Shown here one piece after another: positions 25,843 through 34,964 of a stretch of 64,000 bases of DNA. A program made the position numbers and the translations under genes. Under the pieces are notes generated by a model, which was not told where the DNA came from, did not search any database, and saw nothing but the letters and a program-made list of their open reading frames with translations. Within the stretch, counting starts at the first letter, position 1, and the number at the start of each line of letters is the position of its first letter. Source of the DNA: Verrucosispora sp. NA02020 (lineage in GTDB: Bacteria > Actinomycetota > Actinomycetes > Mycobacteriales > Micromonosporaceae); the NCBI RefSeq assembly GCF_013364215.1, contig NZ_CP054923.1:1302001-1366000 (forward strand). The letters run 5' to 3'.

Positions 25843-26991
25843 GTGCGTACCCGTGACCACCTCGCGCCCGTCACCGGCGCCCGCCCGGCCGGCGAACGGT
25901 GGGACTGGGCGGACGTCGCCAAGGGCGGCTGCATCCTGCTGGTCCTGCTCTGGCACGTGATCATGAAGGACTACCTCCAGATCGACTGGCGGCTGGACGT
26001 GCCGGTGGCGGGGGCCTGGGGGACGTTCGGCGAACTGCTGCTGCCGATGCGGATGCCGCTGTTCTTCACCATCTCCGGGATGTTCGCGGCCACCGCGGTG
26101 CAACGGCCGTGGCGGGCCGTCGGCCGTCCGCGCATCGCCAGGTTCCTCTACCTGTACGCGGTCTGGCTGCTGATCCACACCGCCCTGCTGGCCCTCGCGC
26201 CGGACTTCCCGACCGACCGGGCGACCGGCCCGGGGGAACTGCTGGCACAGCTGACGGTCAGCCCGTCCAACCTCTGGTACCTGTACGCGCTGGCGCTCTA
26301 CTTCGTACTCGCCAAGGCGTTGCGCCGGGTCCACCCGGCGCTGCTGCTGGCCGCGGCGGGCGCGCTGAGCGCGGTCGCCGCGGTGGGGCTGCTCGACACC
26401 CCCGGCAACCGGGGCGGGCTCTACCAGAACCTGGTGTTCTTCCTCGCCGGCCTGCACCTGCGTCGCCATGTGCGGCGGTGGTCGGCGGCGGTGACCGGTC
26501 GACGTCTGCTGCTGGCGGTCGGCGGATACCTCGCCGTGCTGGCCGCCGTGCGGGTGACCGGTGCCGGGCGGCTGCCGGGGGTGACGCCGCTGGTCTCGGT
26601 CGTCGCGGTGCTGGCCGGCATCGCCCTGGCGGTGCAACTGGCCCGGTGGCCGCTGGTCCGCGAGCCGCTGGCCGCGCTGGGCCGGCAGACGCTGCCGATC
26701 TATGTGATCCACATGCCGGTGCTGGCCCTCCTGCACCGAATGATCGCCGAGCCCATCGCCGACCTGGGTGACTCCGCCCGGCTCGCGTTGGCCTTCGGCT
26801 ACCCGTTCTCGCTCACCGTCCTGGTGCTGGCGCTCAGCCTCGGCCTGCACCGGGCGCTGCTGGCGGCACGTGCGACCTGGCTGTTCGACCTGCCGGCTCG
26901 CCGATCGCCGATCGAATCGACAAGGGAGACGACATGTTCCACACCGATCCGCCCGAACCCGCCGATCCCGGTCGGCCCTCGGTCGACGTGA
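25843..26991 (+). CDS. Acyltransferase-3-family membrane protein (VanT N-terminal domain-like)
   Basis: This 382-residue protein has about ten transmembrane helices: DVAKGGCILLVLLWHVIM, LPLFFTISGMF-type TM2, FLYLYAVWLLIHTALLAL, LWYLYALALYFVLA, and onward to LPIYVIHMPVLALL and LTVLVLALSLGLHRAL. The DWADVAKG...WHV start is the acyltransferase-3 pattern. The same fold forms the membrane half of VanT serine racemases, where it is linked to L-Ser uptake. GTG at 25843 is chosen for the GAGAGGAG seven bases upstream; ATG at 25801 lacks one. The 3' end overlaps the next gene by 58 bases. A true acyl transfer role is the alternative. Confidence 0.75.
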   Translation: MRTRDHLAPVTGARPAGERWDWADVAKGGCILLVLLWHVIMKDYLQIDWRLDVPVAGAWGTFGELLLPMRMPLFFTISGMFAATAVQRPWRAVGRPRIARFLYLYAVWLLIHTALLALAPDFPTDRATGPGELLAQLTVSPSNLWYLYALALYFVLAKALRRVHPALLLAAAGALSAVAAVGLLDTPGNRGGLYQNLVFFLAGLHLRRHVRRWSAAVTGRRLLLAVGGYLAVLAAVRVTGAGRLPGVTPLVSVVAVLAGIALAVQLARWPLVREPLAALGRQTLPIYVIHMPVLALLHRMIAEPIADLGDSARLALAFGYPFSLTVLVLALSLGLHRALLAARATWLFDLPARRSPIESTRETTCSTPIRPNPPIPVGPRST

Positions 26992-27998
26992 CGGCGGCGG
27001 CGCGGTGGCTCGACGGCCAGGTGCTGCGTACCCCGCTGCTGCGGTCCCCGGTGATCGACCGCCTGGTCGGGGCGCGGGTGCTGCTCAAGGCGGAGAACCT
27101 GCAGACCGGTGGCTCGTACAAGATGCGGGGCGGGTTGTACGCGGTGGGGCGGCTCGCCGCCGCCGGGCACACCGGTGTGGTCGCGCAGAGCACCGGCAAC
27201 CACGCGGTCGCGGTCGCGCTGGCGGCGCGCCGGCACGACATGGCCGCCACGGTGGTGTTGCCGGTCGACGCGACGCCGTCGAAGGTGGCGCGGGCCCGGG
27301 GGGCCGGTGCCCGGGTGGTCCTGGTCGGCTCCACCGTGGAGGAACGGCTGGCGGTCGCGCGCCGGATCAGCGACGAGACCGGTCATCCGATCGTCGACGC
27401 GTACGACCACCCGGACGTGATCTCCGGGCAGGGCAGCGCAAGTCTCGAAATGATCGAGGACGCCGAGCGGGCGGGCACACCGCTGGACACCCTGATCGTG
27501 CCGGTCGGTGGGGGCGGCGGCGTCGCCGGTGCCTGCCTGGCCGCGTCCGACCGGCCCATCGACGTGTACGGCGTGGAGCCGGTCGGCTGCGACTCCCTGG
27601 CGCACAGCCTGGTCGCCGGTCGACCGACGCCGGTCCGGCCGGCGCCGACGATCGCCGACGGGCTGCGGCCGTCCTGCGTCGGCGAACTGCCCTTCGACAT
27701 CCTGCGCACCCGCCTGCGCGGGGTGGTCCGGGTGGACGACGAGGAGATCGCGGCAGCGTTCCGGCTGCTCCTGATGGAGCTGAAGGTGCTGGCCGAGCCC
27801 TCCGGAGCGGCCGGTCTGGCCGGTGCCCTCTGTCTCGCCGCCGACGGCGCGACGCGGGTGGTCGCCGGCACCGCCGCACCGGGCAGCGGCTCTCGACCGC
27901 GCACGGTCGGCGTGGTGCTGACCGGCGGAAACGTGGAAGCGGACCTGGTCGCCCGGCTGGCGACCCCGGTCCTGCCCAGACAAGGAGTGGCGGCATGA
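26934..27998 (+). CDS. Fold-type II PLP enzyme (threonine/serine dehydratase or serine racemase-like)
   Basis: This 354-residue enzyme of the threonine dehydratase/serine racemase family has the PLP lysine K63 in GGSYKMRGG, the AQSTGNHAVAVALAA substrate loop, and phosphate loop PVGGGGGVAGACL. VYGVEPVGCDSLAHSL and LAEPSGAAGLAG follow. There is no C-terminal ACT domain, so it is not biosynthetic IlvA. It starts inside the membrane-protein gene (58-base overlap, GGGAG upstream) and its stop overlaps the D-Ala ligase start. In that setting a serine racemase supplying D-Ser is the attractive reading; a plain catabolic dehydratase is the alternative. Confidence 0.8.
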   Translation: MFHTDPPEPADPGRPSVDVTAAARWLDGQVLRTPLLRSPVIDRLVGARVLLKAENLQTGGSYKMRGGLYAVGRLAAAGHTGVVAQSTGNHAVAVALAARRHDMAATVVLPVDATPSKVARARGAGARVVLVGSTVEERLAVARRISDETGHPIVDAYDHPDVISGQGSASLEMIEDAERAGTPLDTLIVPVGGGGGVAGACLAASDRPIDVYGVEPVGCDSLAHSLVAGRPTPVRPAPTIADGLRPSCVGELPFDILRTRLRGVVRVDDEEIAAAFRLLLMELKVLAEPSGAAGLAGALCLAADGATRVVAGTAAPGSGSRPRTVGVVLTGGNVEADLVARLATPVLPRQGVAA

Positions 27999-29143
27999 GC
28001 GAGCGGGGCGGCGGTATGAGCGCGGAAGTACGGATCGGGGTCCTGTTCGGTGGGCCGTCGGCGGAGCACGACGTCTCCTGCGCCTCGGCGCTCGGGGTGG
28101 CGCGGGCGCTGTCCGGTGGCGGGTACCGGGTCGTCGCCATCGGGGTGACCCGCAGCGGTCGGTTCCGGCTGATGCCGGACGACGTGCTGCGTCAGTTCCT
28201 GGACGGCACCGGCGGGGAACGGGCCATCGACGACCGGTTCACGGTGACCGGCCCGGCCGTGGAGTTGCGGGCGGGGTGGCGGCGTGGCACGGCACTGGTC
28301 ACCGCGGCGGACCCGCCGGGTGCGGTGCAGGCCGAACTGGACGTGGTCTTCCCGGTGCTGCACGGCCCGTTCGGCGAGGACGGTGTGGTGCAGGGGCTGC
28401 TCGAATCGCTCGGTGTGCCGTACGCGGGCTGCGGCATCCTCGCCTCGGCGGTCGGCATGGACAAGGTGGCCATGAAGCGGGCGCTGCGTGCCGAGGGGGT
28501 GCCGGTCACGCCGTACGTCTCCTTCGACGCGTCGACCTACCGGGCCGCCGAGGACCCGGAGAAGCTGGTGGTCGAGCTGCGCCGGCCGCTGTTCGTCAAG
28601 CCGGCCCGGATGGGTTCCTCGATCGGGATCTCCCGGGTGGGTGACGGCGACGACCTGGCGGCGGCGGTGGAGGAGGCGCTGCGGCACGACAACCTGGTCA
28701 TCGTGGAGCAGGGGGTCACCGCGCGGGAACTGGAGTGCGGCGTACTCGGTGGGAGCCACCCGGAGGCGTCGGCGGTCGGTGAGGTCACGGTCAGCGGCGG
28801 CTGGTTCGACTACCGGCAGAAGTACTTCGGCGACAGCGACCCGATGGTGGTCCCCGCCTCGCTGCCGGACGAGGTGACCGAGCGGATCCGGGAGTTGTCG
28901 CTGCGCGCGTTCGCCGCGATCGGCGGCTGGGGGTTGGCCCGGGTCGACTTCCTCTATGACGAGGAAGCCGGCGAGCTGTACGTGAACGAGCTGAACACCA
29001 TGCCCGGCTTCACCGCGCACTCGATGTATCCGAAGGTGTGGGCGGAGAGCGGCGTCGGCTACCGGGAGATCGTGGACCGGCTGGTCGCGTTGGCGGTCAG
29101 CCGGCACGCGGAGCGTCCCGGCGGCACGGGGGAGGCGCCGTGA
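27995..29143 (+). CDS. D-alanine--D-X ligase (Ddl/VanC-type)
   Basis: This 382-residue ATP-grasp ligase has the subsite-1 glutamate in LFGGPSAEHDVSCASA (E24), LHGPFGEDGVVQG, AVGMDK, FVKPARMGSSIGIS, the omega-loop WFDYRQKYFGDSD with K276-Y277, and VNELNTMPGFT. The Lys-Tyr pair argues against D-Lac specificity (VanA/VanB ligases differ there) and for D-Ala or D-Ser in the second position. It is not in the usual housekeeping context next to gpsA. ATG at 27995 has AAGGAG eight bases upstream. The N-terminal MSERGGG looks like an in-frame copy of the mini-ORF cassette; M8 at 28016 is an alternative start. Confidence 0.9.
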   Translation: MSERGGGMSAEVRIGVLFGGPSAEHDVSCASALGVARALSGGGYRVVAIGVTRSGRFRLMPDDVLRQFLDGTGGERAIDDRFTVTGPAVELRAGWRRGTALVTAADPPGAVQAELDVVFPVLHGPFGEDGVVQGLLESLGVPYAGCGILASAVGMDKVAMKRALRAEGVPVTPYVSFDASTYRAAEDPEKLVVELRRPLFVKPARMGSSIGISRVGDGDDLAAAVEEALRHDNLVIVEQGVTARELECGVLGGSHPEASAVGEVTVSGGWFDYRQKYFGDSDPMVVPASLPDEVTERIRELSLRAFAAIGGWGLARVDFLYDEEAGELYVNELNTMPGFTAHSMYPKVWAESGVGYREIVDRLVALAVSRHAERPGGTGEAP

Positions 29144-29775
29144 TCCTGCTCTGCGATCCGCGCGTCGCGGCGGTGCCCGGTGCCGACGACGGCGAGCCTC
29201 TCGTCGACCTGCGCGGGATCCCGGAACTGCGGTTGGACGGGCGGGCGGCCGACCCCGACGGTGCGTACGCGCGACTGCGCAAGGGGGTAATGGAGCGGTT
29301 GCTGGCCGCGCAGGACGCCCTGCCAGACGGGCTCCGCCTGCTGGTGATCGAGGGGTACCGGCCGTACCGGTCGCAGTGGGAGATCTTCACCGGCTACCAC
29401 GACGAGCTGCGGCGGGCGCATCCTGACTGGTCGCCGGAGCGGGTGTACGAGGAGACCACGAAGTTCGTCTCACCGGTCGAGGTGGCGCCGCACAGCACCG
29501 GTGGTGCGGTGGACCTGACGCTCTGCACCGCCGACGGGGTGGAGGTCGACATGGGTACGGCGGTCGACGCCACCCCGGAGGCGAGCGGGAACGCCTGCTT
29601 CACCGCCGCGCCGACGATCGGTGCTCTGGCCCGCCGGAACCGTCGCATCCTGGTCGACGCGTTGACCGGCGTGGGCCTGGTCAACTACCCGACCGAGTGG
29701 TGGCACTGGTCGTACGGCGACCGCTACTGGGCACTGCTGACCGGAGCGCCGCACACCTGCTACGGACCGGTGTGA
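29140..29775 (+). CDS. VanX-like D-Ala-D-Ala dipeptidase
   Basis: This 211-residue cytoplasmic zinc peptidase of the VanX/DdpX family has all active-site residues in place: R74 in IEGYRPYRSQW, zinc ligands H118 and D125 in PHSTGGAVDLTL (SxHxxGxAxD-type), general base E186 and zinc ligand H189 in EWWHWSYGD. No signal peptide is present, as in VanX, which hydrolyses D-Ala-D-Ala before it can be used. GTG at 29140 overlaps the ligase stop. Together with a ligase making D-Ala-D-X this would remove the normal dipeptide, the logic of glycopeptide resistance. A role in dipeptide recycling is possible. Confidence 0.88.
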   Translation: MILLCDPRVAAVPGADDGEPLVDLRGIPELRLDGRAADPDGAYARLRKGVMERLLAAQDALPDGLRLLVIEGYRPYRSQWEIFTGYHDELRRAHPDWSPERVYEETTKFVSPVEVAPHSTGGAVDLTLCTADGVEVDMGTAVDATPEASGNACFTAAPTIGALARRNRRILVDALTGVGLVNYPTEWWHWSYGDRYWALLTGAPHTCYGPV

Positions 29776-29834
29776 CCGGTCTGCCGCAGGGTTCACCCGA
29801 AACTTTGTTTTCGATACGCGTCACGCCGGTGAAC

Positions 29835-29849
29835 TGGGTAGCGCTCCCA
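29835..29849. promoter_or_regulatory. Near-palindrome resembling a CebR/LacI-type operator
   Basis: TGGGTAGCGCTCCCA, 48 bp before the gene at 29897, differs from the streptomycete CebR box TGGGAGCGCTCCCA by one inserted base. It may be an operator of a LacI-family regulator. The one-base disruption makes this tentative. Confidence 0.3.
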
Positions 29850-29896
29850 GCCCGTACCGACCCCTGAACGCAGGCGGGGAGTAACGGGAGGCGACA

Positions 29897-30577
29897 GTGA
29901 GGCTGCAACGGAAGCACGTGTTGGCGGCGGGGGTGGCGGTGGTCGCCGCGGCGACCGTGGCGGTGGGCACCGGGCTCGGGTTCGCCGACAGCGGCCCGGC
30001 CGGGCAGAGCGCCTGCTCCGGCTCGATCACATTCTCGGCGGAGGGCGGCGAACCGGGCGCCACCAGCGACCGGTTCCCGGTCGGCACCCGGTTGCGGGTG
30101 ACCAACCTGGACAACGACAGGTCGGCGGAGGTGACCGTGGTCGGCCCCTCCGGCAGCTGTGTGCTGCTCAACTCCGCCGCGATGGAACTGGTCCGCGAGC
30201 CGGGTCGGAACGTCATCCGGCGCAACCTCGTCGAGCGGCTGGACGGCCCGGCGGCACGGCCGGACACCGTAGCGCCGAGCGGGCCCGCCGACCGGCCCGG
30301 CTCGTTCTCCCCGCCGGCCGCCCGACCCGGTACGGCGTCGGCCTGCCCGGGCCCGATCACCTTCTTCGAGGAGGCGGCCGGACCGGGCGCCACCAGCGAC
30401 CGGTTCCCGGTCGGCACCCGGTTGCGGGTCACCAACCTGGACAACGACCGGGCGACCACGGTGACGGTGACCGGCCCGTCGGCGAGCTGCGTGCTGCTCA
30501 ACTCCGCCGCGATGGAGCAGATCCGCGAGCCGGGCAAGAACCTCGTCCGCAACAACGTCGTCGAGGTGTTGCGCTGA
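29897..30577 (+). CDS. Secreted protein with two tandem RlpA/DPBB-like repeats
   Basis: This 226-residue protein has a signal peptide (KHVLAAGVAVVAAATVAVGTGLGFADS) and then two ~75-residue repeats (about 40-115 and 150-226). Each reads ITF...PGATSDRFPVGTRLRVTNLDNDR, then SCVLLNSAAME and REPG(R/K)N. The VGTRLRVTNLDN...VTV...LLNSAAM pattern resembles the double-psi beta-barrel of RlpA/expansin-like proteins, suggesting cell-wall or glycan binding. The usual catalytic aspartate of RlpA is not evident. A Pro/Ala linker joins the repeats. GTG at 29897 has GGGAGG upstream. The repeats are nearly identical at DNA level, so the duplication is recent. Confidence 0.7.
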   Translation: MRLQRKHVLAAGVAVVAAATVAVGTGLGFADSGPAGQSACSGSITFSAEGGEPGATSDRFPVGTRLRVTNLDNDRSAEVTVVGPSGSCVLLNSAAMELVREPGRNVIRRNLVERLDGPAARPDTVAPSGPADRPGSFSPPAARPGTASACPGPITFFEEAAGPGATSDRFPVGTRLRVTNLDNDRATTVTVTGPSASCVLLNSAAMEQIREPGKNLVRNNVVEVLR

Positions 30578-30584
30578 GCTGAGA

Positions 30585-30640
30585 TGTAAGGAGGGGTCCC
30601 CTGCTATACACGAGGCGTTAGCAGGGGACCCTTCCTTACA
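30585..30640. repeat. 22-bp-arm hairpin overlapping the gabT stop codon
   Basis: TGTAAGGAGGGGTCCCCTGC (30585-30604, continuing TA) pairs with 30619-30640 with one mismatch; loop 12 nt. The right arm contains the TAA stop of gabT (30636-30638, minus strand). It is probably the shared terminator of the DPBB gene and gabT. I recall very similar AAGGAAGGG...CCCTTCCTTA sequences as repeats in Micromonosporaceae genomes. Confidence 0.8.
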
Positions 30641-31937
30641 CGAAGGCGGCGTCGAGGATGTCGAGCCCACGGGTGAGGTCGGCGTCGGAGATCACCAGCG
30701 GGGGCAGGAAACGCAGCACGTTGCCGTAGGTGCCGCAGGTCAGGGTGAGCAGACCGGCGGCGTGGCAGGCGGCCGAGATCGCCGACGCGGCGGCCGGGTC
30801 CGGGGTCAGGGTGCCCGGCTGCACCAGTTCGACGGCGAGCATCGCGCCCCGACCGCGTACCTCGGCGATCCGGGGATCGCGTGCGGCGATGCTCCGCAGC
30901 CGGTCCGTCATGGTCGCGCCGATCCGCCGGGCGGCGGCGGCCAGGTCCAGCTCGTGCAGGGTCTCGATGGTGGCCAGCGCGGCGGCGCAGGCGATCGGGT
31001 TGCCGCCGTACGTGCCGCCGAGGCCGCCCACGTGCACCGCGTCCATCAGCTCCGCCCGCCCGGTCACGGCGGCCAGCGGCAGCCCACCGGCGATGCCCTT
31101 GGCGAGCGTGATCAGGTCCGGTTCGACGCCCTCGTGCTGGCAGGCGAACCAGTCGCCGGTGCGGCAGAAGCCGGTCTGGATCTCGTCGGCCACGAAGACC
31201 ACCCCGGCCGCCGTCGCCCAGGTGCGCAGCGCGGGCAGAAACCCGTCCGCGGGTACGACGAATCCGCCCTCGCCCTGGATCGGCTCGATCAGCAGCGCGG
31301 CGACGTTCTCGCCGCCGACCTGTTTCTCCACCATCTCGATCGCCCGGGCGGCGGCGGTGGCGCCGTCGAGCCCGCCGTCGCGCAGCGGGTACGACATCGG
31401 CACCCGGTACACCTCACCGGCGAACGGCCCGAACCGGTGCTTGTAGGGCATGTTCTTCGCGGTCAACGCCATGGTCAGGTTGGTCCGGCCGTGGTAGGCG
31501 TGGTCGAAGACCACCACCGCCGGCCGCCCGGTGGCGTGCCGGGCGATCTTCACGGCGTTCTCCACCGCCTCGGCACCGGAGTTGAACAGTGCCGACCGCT
31601 TCTCGAAGGCACCCGGGGTCACTGCGTTGAGGCGCTCGCAGACCGCCACGTACGACTCGTACGGGGCGACCATGAAACAGGTGTGGGTGAAGCGTTCGAC
31701 CTGGGCGCGTACCGCCTCGACCACCCGGGGCGCGGAGTTGCCGACGTTGGTGACGGCGATGCCGGCGGCGAAGTCGATCCACTCCCGACCGTCGACGTCG
31801 GTGAGCAGGCCACCCGAGGCACTGTCGACGTAGGAGGAGATCACGCTGCCCACACCCCGGGCCACGGCGGCGCCCCGCCGCACGTGCAGTGCGTGCGAGG
31901 CCGGTGCCGGCGGCACCGGCCCACTTCCGACGCTCAC
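30636..31937 (-). CDS. gabT: 4-aminobutyrate aminotransferase (GabT)
   Basis: This 433-residue class III PLP aminotransferase has DGREWIDFAAGIAVTNVGN, ALFNSGAEAVENAVKIAR, VFDHAYHGRTNLTMALTAK, VFVADEIQTGFCRTGDWFA and the PLP lysine in LITLAKGIAGGLPLAAVTG. These are GabT-type features; the enzyme converts GABA and 2-oxoglutarate to succinate semialdehyde and glutamate. GTG at 31937 lies four bases after the stop of the aldehyde dehydrogenase gene, so the two are an operon taking aminobutyraldehyde to succinate semialdehyde. The last codons and stop lie in a repeat hairpin. Confidence 0.92.
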   Translation of the reverse strand: MSVGSGPVPPAPASHALHVRRGAAVARGVGSVISSYVDSASGGLLTDVDGREWIDFAAGIAVTNVGNSAPRVVEAVRAQVERFTHTCFMVAPYESYVAVCERLNAVTPGAFEKRSALFNSGAEAVENAVKIARHATGRPAVVVFDHAYHGRTNLTMALTAKNMPYKHRFGPFAGEVYRVPMSYPLRDGGLDGATAAARAIEMVEKQVGGENVAALLIEPIQGEGGFVVPADGFLPALRTWATAAGVVFVADEIQTGFCRTGDWFACQHEGVEPDLITLAKGIAGGLPLAAVTGRAELMDAVHVGGLGGTYGGNPIACAAALATIETLHELDLAAAARRIGATMTDRLRSIAARDPRIAEVRGRGAMLAVELVQPGTLTPDPAAASAISAACHAAGLLTLTCGTYGNVLRFLPPLVISDADLTRGLDILDAAFV

Positions 31938-31941
31938 CGGC

Positions 31942-33378
31942 TCAGCCCTCGATGTTGTGCATGACGTGCTTGAGCCGGGTGTAGTCCTCCAGGCTGTAGA
32001 CCGAGAGGTCCTTGCCGTGCCCGGAGTGCTTGAACCCGCCGTGCGGCATCTCGGAGACGAACGGGATGTGGGTGTTCACCCAGACGCAGCCGAAGTCCAG
32101 CCGTCGGGTCATCCGCATGGCCCGGCCGTGGTCCCGGGTCCAGACCGAGGCGGACAGGCCGTAGTCGACGCCGTTGGCCCAGCGCACCGCCTCGTCCTCG
32201 TCGGAGAAGCGCTGCACGGTGATGACCGGCCCGAACACCTCGTCCTGGATGATCTCGTCCTGCTGGCGCAGGCCGGAGACGACGGTGGGCGCATAGAAGT
32301 AGCCGCGCTCACCCACCTGCGTACCACCGGTCTGGACGGCGGCGTGGTCGGGCAGGCGGTCGACGAAACCGCGTACCCGGGCGAGCTGGTTGGCGTTGTT
32401 CAGCGGGCCGTAGAGCACGTCCTCGTCGTCCGGCGCGCCGGTGCGGGTGTTGCGGGCCTGCTCGGTCAGGGCGGCGACGAAGTCGTCGTGCACGCCGGGG
32501 CCGGTGAGCACCCGGGTCGCGGCGGTGCAGTCCTGGCCGGCGTTGAAGTAGCCGCCGGTCGCGATGGCCTCGGCCGCCGCCGCGACGTCCGCGTCGTCGA
32601 AGACCACCACCGGTGCCTTGCCGCCCAGTTCCAGGTGGGTGCGCTTGAGGTCGGGGGCGGCGGCTGCGGCCACCTCCATGCCGGCCCGGGTGGAGCCGGT
32701 GATCGACACCAGTTGCGGGGTGGGGTGCGCGACGAGGGCCCGCCCGGTGTCGCGGTCGCCGCAGACCACGTTGAACACACCCGGCGGCAGGTACTCGGCG
32801 GCGATCTCCGCCAGCAGCAGCGTCGACACCGGCGTGGTGTCCGACGGCTTGAGCACCACCGTGTTGCCGGCGGCGAGCGCCGGGGCGATCTTCCAGACCG
32901 CCATCATCAGCGGGTAGTTCCAGGGCGTGACCTGGGCGCAGACTCCGATCGGCTCGCGCCGCACGTACGAGGTGTGCCCGGCCATGTACTCGCCGGCCGA
33001 CCGTCCCTCCAACAGCCGGGCCGCCCCGGCGAAGAAGCGGAACTCGTCCACGGCCGGCGGCAGTTCCTCGTCGGCGGTGAGCTGCCGGGGCTTGCCGGTG
33101 TTGCGGACCTCGGCGTCGACCAGGTCGGCGGCCCGCGCCTCGACCGCGTCGGCGAGCTTGAGCAGGGCCTTCTGTCGCTCGGCCGGAGTGCTGTCCCGCC
33201 AGCTCTCGAAGGCGGTCGCGGCGGCCTTCATGGCCGCGTCGACGTCGGCGGCGCCGGAGACCGGGGCCTGGGCGAACGCCTCCCCGGTGCAGGGGTCGAT
33301 CAGGTCGGCGTAGCCGCCGTCGGCCGGCTCGACGTACTCGCCGTCGACGAAGTTGCGCAGCTTCTGCTTGTCACTCAT
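31942..33378 (-). CDS. Gamma-aminobutyraldehyde dehydrogenase
   Basis: This 478-residue NAD-dependent aldehyde dehydrogenase has [53 protein letters not shown], the catalytic glutamate in [18 protein letters not shown] and catalytic cysteine in [14 protein letters not shown]. The [10 protein letters not shown] context is characteristic of aminobutyraldehyde/betaine-type enzymes (PatD/Prr). It would oxidise the product of putrescine oxidation to GABA for GabT, the next gene. ATG at 33378. It is read divergently from a second aldehyde dehydrogenase. Confidence 0.9.
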   Translation of the reverse strand: MSDKQKLRNFVDGEYVEPADGGYADLIDPCTGEAFAQAPVSGAADVDAAMKAAATAFESWRDSTPAERQKALLKLADAVEARAADLVDAEVRNTGKPRQLTADEELPPAVDEFRFFAGAARLLEGRSAGEYMAGHTSYVRREPIGVCAQVTPWNYPLMMAVWKIAPALAAGNTVVLKPSDTTPVSTLLLAEIAAEYLPPGVFNVVCGDRDTGRALVAHPTPQLVSITGSTRAGMEVAAAAAPDLKRTHLELGGKAPVVVFDDADVAAAAEAIATGGYFNAGQDCTAATRVLTGPGVHDDFVAALTEQARNTRTGAPDDEDVLYGPLNNANQLARVRGFVDRLPDHAAVQTGGTQVGERGYFYAPTVVSGLRQQDEIIQDEVFGPVITVQRFSDEDEAVRWANGVDYGLSASVWTRDHGRAMRMTRRLDFGCVWVNTHIPFVSEMPHGGFKHSGHGKDLSVYSLEDYTRLKHVMHNIEG

Positions 33379-33518
33379 GGCTGGATCACTCCGAGGGGTC
33401 CGGGGTCGCGCTGCGGCGGTTATCGCAATCTTCGTGCCATCTTCGCTACTGAATTCGCGGCAGACAAGGTCTAGCGCGACCGTTTCCGTGGGCGGCTGCC
33501 GGAGTTACGCTGCGATAC
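33379..33518. promoter_or_regulatory. Divergent control region between two ALDH genes
   Basis: This 140-bp spacer has an AT-richer patch (GGTTATCGCAATCTTCGTGCC near 33418 and CTACTGAATTCGC near 33446) that resembles, in composition only, the Lrp-potD spacer at 14577. Both operons may answer to the same regulator; no exact shared box was found by eye. Confidence 0.35.
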
Positions 33519-34958
<1,440 letters not shown>

Positions 34959-34964
34959 CGCGCC

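Noticed and set aside
27995..29143. Housekeeping D-Ala-D-Ala ligase
   Set aside because: The usual neighbour gpsA is absent and the gene is coupled to a racemase-like enzyme and a VanX-like peptidase, so a dedicated module is favoured, though sequence alone cannot exclude D-Ala-D-Ala activity.
24016..29775. VanA/VanB-type (D-Lac) glycopeptide resistance
   Set aside because: No vanH-like dehydrogenase is present and the ligase keeps the Lys-Tyr omega-loop pair not found in D-Lac ligases.
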